From Chloroflexota bacterium (GTDB taxonomy: Bacteria > Chloroflexota > Anaerolineae > CG2-30-64-16), in the NCBI GenBank assembly GCA_029555885.1, contig JAKPQT010000038.1, forward strand, positions 1-23,530: a stretch of 23,530 nucleotides of DNA. Reading direction: 5' to 3'. Below are positions 21,654-23,530 of this stretch, piece by piece. The notes under the pieces were generated by a model. That model had not been told where the DNA came from. It made no database searches and saw only the letters and a program-made list of their open reading frames with translations. The translations under genes were made by a program, and so were the position numbers. The stretch's first letter is position 1; the number at the start of each line of letters is the position of its first letter.

Positions 21654-22130
21654 ATGGCTGAGAGTTCTACGATCTTGCGCGGCGCGGTCACGACCAGCAA
21701 AGCCAACAGCAAAATCAAGTTCATCATCGGCGGGGTCGTCATCGTTGCGCTGATCGCGTACCTGATTATCTCCTCGATTTCCAGTGCCGGGGCGTACTAC
21801 CGCGAGGTGGGCGAAGTCGTCGCCCAGCAGGCGACCCTGATCGACAAGAACCTCCGGGTCAGCGGCAACATCGTGACCGAGAGCATCACGTACGATGCGG
21901 CTACGCTTGACCTCAATTTCAGAATCTCGGACCCGACCGACCCCAGCAAGCAACTAGCGATTCACTTCCACGGCGTGCAGCCTGACCAGATCACCCGTGA
22001 GGGGTCCAGCGCCATCGTCGAAGGCACGCTTGGGCCCAACGGCGTCGTCGAGGCCAACAACCTCCTGCTGAAGTGCCCGTCGCGCTATGAAGAGGATTAC
22101 GAAGAGATCAAGGTCGAGGCCATCAAGTAA
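21654..22130 (+). CDS. ccmE: CcmE-type haem chaperone with CxxxY haem-binding motif
   Basis: This 158-aa protein has the CcmE layout: a short cytoplasmic N-terminus with KANSKIKF, one membrane helix (about residues 22-44, IIGGVVIVALIAYLIISSIS), and an OB-fold domain with LRVSGNIVTESITYD, LDLNFRISD, IHFHGVQPDQITREGSSAIVEG and VEANNLLLKCPSRYEE. CcmE carries haem covalently on the outer membrane face before transfer to apocytochromes. In the canonical protein the haem binds His of HxxxY. Here that motif is CPSRY, Cys141 to Tyr145, so it is the CxxxY variant known from Desulfovibrio and archaea. GGAGG sets the start. The next gene encodes a dihaem cytochrome, and the rest of the ccm system presumably lies beyond the window. 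Confidence 0.88.
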   Translation: MAESSTILRGAVTTSKANSKIKFIIGGVVIVALIAYLIISSISSAGAYYREVGEVVAQQATLIDKNLRVSGNIVTESITYDAATLDLNFRISDPTDPSKQLAIHFHGVQPDQITREGSSAIVEGTLGPNGVVEANNLLLKCPSRYEEDYEEIKVEAIK

Positions 22131-22153
22131 GTTAGCGCATCCTCCCGGTCCGT

Positions 22154-22162
22154 GATATTATC
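22154..22162 (+). promoter_or_regulatory. Possible extended -10 promoter for the cytochrome gene
   Basis: TGATATTAT is an extended -10 element (TG, one base, TATTAT). No clear -35 is seen, as is usual for this class. Transcription from about 22168 would place the terminator-like hairpin at 22181-22230 inside the leader of the cytochrome gene. Confidence 0.35.
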
Positions 22163-22180
22163 GCCGGCAAGCAGTAACAA

Positions 22181-22230
22181 CGGTCGCCCGCCCGCAGGCG
22201 TCGCAACGATGTAGCGGGCGGTCGTTTTTG
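22181..22230 (+). terminator. Intrinsic terminator (or attenuator) between ccmE and the cytochrome gene
   Basis: ACGGTCGCCCGC (22181-22192) pairs with GCGGGCGGTCGT (22215-22226) over 12 bp, including two G-U wobbles, and is followed by TTTTT. It ends 37 nt before the cytochrome ATG. Confidence 0.7.
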
Positions 22231-22267
22231 GTTCGGCACATCCCTAGAAAGCGACAGCACACTTGTG

Positions 22268-23530
22268 ATGACGAGTAGAGCGATCCGCGTGCTCCTGGCC
22301 TGCACACTCCTGGCAGCCGTGCTGGCGATGCCAGCTTCAGCCCAGGAGACATCCGCCACCGCAACACCTCCGCAACCGCTGGCAGGCGCAGCAAGCTATG
22401 CCCAGAACTGCGCGCCCTGTCATGGCGAGACCGGCCAGGGGGATGGGCCCTCAGCCTCCGGTCTGGGCGTTCCGGCGGCCAAACTGGGCGACAAGCAGCT
22501 TGCCGCGAGTAAGTCGCTGGCCGAGTGGTTCGACATCACCAAGAACGGCAACATGCAGCGCATGATGCCGCCCTGGCGAGAGCGGCTGACTGACCAGGAA
22601 ATCTGGGATACGGTGGCCTATGCCTGGACCTTGCATACCAGCGCCGGCGAGGTGGAACTGGGCCAGCAGGTCTATGAGGCCAACTGCGCTTCCTGTCACG
22701 GCCCGGATGGCAGGGGAGCCGCCTCGCCCCCCGGCGTGCCTGACCTGACCGACTTCGCCGCCACTTCGAGTGTGTCGCAGGTGACCTGGGCGCAGGCCGT
22801 CGCCGCGGGCAAGGGCGAGATGCCCGGCTTTGCCGACAAACTAAGCGCCGAGGAGCAGGCTGCGGTCCTGGAGTACACGCGCGGGCTGTCGTTCGGCGGG
22901 CGGCTGTTCCGCGGGCCGCTGGCGAAGGGCACGGGCGTCATCACCGGCACCGTAACCAACGAGACGACCGGCGAGCCACTCCCCGGCTTGACCGTCGAGC
23001 TCGGCATCTTCGACACCACCGCCCTGCTCGGCCAGCAGACCGCGGTGAGCGACGCCAACGGCGTGTACAGTTTCACGGAGCTAGACACGGACCCGGGCCT
23101 GGCCTACGTGGTGCGCACCGACTATCCCGCGGGCGTGCCGTACAACACGGACTTCGTCAGCTTCGGCGAGGGGGAGACTTCCAAGGAGCTGTCTCTCGCG
23201 GTGTTCGAGACCACGAACGAGGCCGCCAGCCTGCGCACCGACCGGGTGCACTACATCGTCGAATTCGAAAGCGGGCGGGCCCTCATTGCGGAGCTACTGC
23301 TGTTCAGCCTGGACGGCAACCGCACATACATCGGCGACGGCAACGCGGTGTTGCGCATCTCCTTGCCTGCGGGCGCACAGAACGTCGAAATCGACGGCGA
23401 TGATGGCTCGGGTCGCTTCGAGCTGACTGGTGAGGGCTTTGTGGACAGGCTCCCGCTGCGCCCCGGTACGAACGTGCGCCAGCTGCTCTTCCGTTATAGC
23501 CTGCCCTATACCGGCGGCCAGTTCGACCTG
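22268..23530 (+). CDS. Secreted dihaem cytochrome c with Ig-like regulatory domain, 3' end beyond window
   Basis: 421 residues are present and the frame is open to the right edge. A signal peptide (residues 1-25: basic start, LLACTLLAAVLAM, cleavage after ASA) exports it. Two class I cytochrome c domains follow: CAPCH at 48-52 with Met96, Met99 or Met100 as possible axial ligand, and CASCH at 140-144 with Met185 in EMPGF. A carboxypeptidase-regulatory/Ig-like beta domain starts near residue 223 (GVITGTVTNETTGEPLPGLTVEL), and further beta-rich sequence continues to the end. It is probably an envelope electron carrier whose haems depend on the adjacent CcmE. The ribosome-binding site is weak; GTG at 22265 directly before the ATG is an alternative start. 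Partners are unknown. Confidence 0.88.
   Translation, partial: MTSRAIRVLLACTLLAAVLAMPASAQETSATATPPQPLAGAASYAQNCAPCHGETGQGDGPSASGLGVPAAKLGDKQLAASKSLAEWFDITKNGNMQRMMPPWRERLTDQEIWDTVAYAWTLHTSAGEVELGQQVYEANCASCHGPDGRGAASPPGVPDLTDFAATSSVSQVTWAQAVAAGKGEMPGFADKLSAEEQAAVLEYTRGLSFGGRLFRGPLAKGTGVITGTVTNETTGEPLPGLTVELGIFDTTALLGQQTAVSDANGVYSFTELDTDPGLAYVVRTDYPAGVPYNTDFVSFGEGETSKELSLAVFETTNEAASLRTDRVHYIVEFESGRALIAELLLFSLDGNRTYIGDGNAVLRISLPAGAQNVEIDGDDGSGRFELTGEGFVDRLPLRPGTNVRQLLFRYSLPYTGGQFDL

Noticed and set aside
22295..22306. Lipobox (LLAC) at the start of the cytochrome protein
   Set aside because: The Cys is at residue 12 with only about three hydrophobic residues before it, so there is no proper h-region. 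An ASA signal-peptidase I site at 23-25 fits better.

Overview
The window is GC-rich, gene-dense bacterial chromosome with about 24 protein genes, short intergenic gaps (none above about 220 bp) and no sign of phage, insertion sequences, tRNA, rRNA or CRISPR. The gene content suggests a Chloroflexota (Anaerolineae-like) bacterium: free-standing corrinoid methyl-transfer proteins with a RamA-type activator, a tungsten/molybdenum-type aldehyde:ferredoxin oxidoreductase, DinB-fold proteins, GH29 fucosidase plus sulfatase, a CxxxY-type CcmE, and skewed 'aacctgcaacc'-like intergenic repeats. That assignment is an inference from gene content and style, not from a marker gene.

Layout. (1) 1-1733, minus strand: a three-gene unit of an MNT-type minimal nucleotidyltransferase, an ANT(6)-like nucleotidyltransferase and a sulfatase that runs off the left edge, behind a good sigma-70 promoter. 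(2) 1854-4318, plus: aldehyde:ferredoxin oxidoreductase translationally coupled to a GNAT acetyltransferase. (3) 4417-11447, minus: seven co-directional genes read from one promoter near 11447: RamA-like corrinoid activator, DinB protein, corrinoid protein, homocysteine S-methyltransferase-type enzyme, second DinB protein, creatininase-family protein and alpha-L-fucosidase. (4) 11495-14159: a uracil-DNA-glycosylase-like gene (+), a PHP-domain phosphoesterase (-), and a two-gene module of a small unknown protein and an AbiEii-like nucleotidyltransferase (+). (5) 14186-17521, plus: methyltetrahydrofolate:corrinoid methyltransferase, lgt, a real intrinsic terminator, and a 395-aa protein of unknown function. 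(6) 17598-20766, plus: a copper-resistance unit csoR-copZ-copA with a recognisable CsoR-type operator. (7) 20786-21518, minus: an orphan NarL-type response regulator. (8) 21560-23530, plus: ccmE and a dihaem cytochrome c fused to an Ig-like carboxypeptidase-regulatory domain, truncated by the right edge.

The central biological theme is cobalamin. The three catalytic modules of methionine synthase MetH (homocysteine, methyl-folate and cobalamin domains) are each present as separate proteins, and in place of the usual SAM-dependent reactivation domain there is an ATP/ferredoxin RamA-type activator. They could work as a split, RamA-reactivated methionine synthase, or as a dedicated methyl-transfer pathway in which the DinB and creatininase-family proteins handle the methyl donor. 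Copper export (CsoR/CopZ/CopA) and haem delivery (CcmE) form a second, respiratory theme on the right.

Other points for follow-up are a 74-nt near-perfect palindrome before the csoR operator, twin palindromes between the divergent ramA-like and UDG-like promoters, a CcmE with Cys in place of the haem-binding His, and a leaderless two-gene nucleotidyltransferase module.
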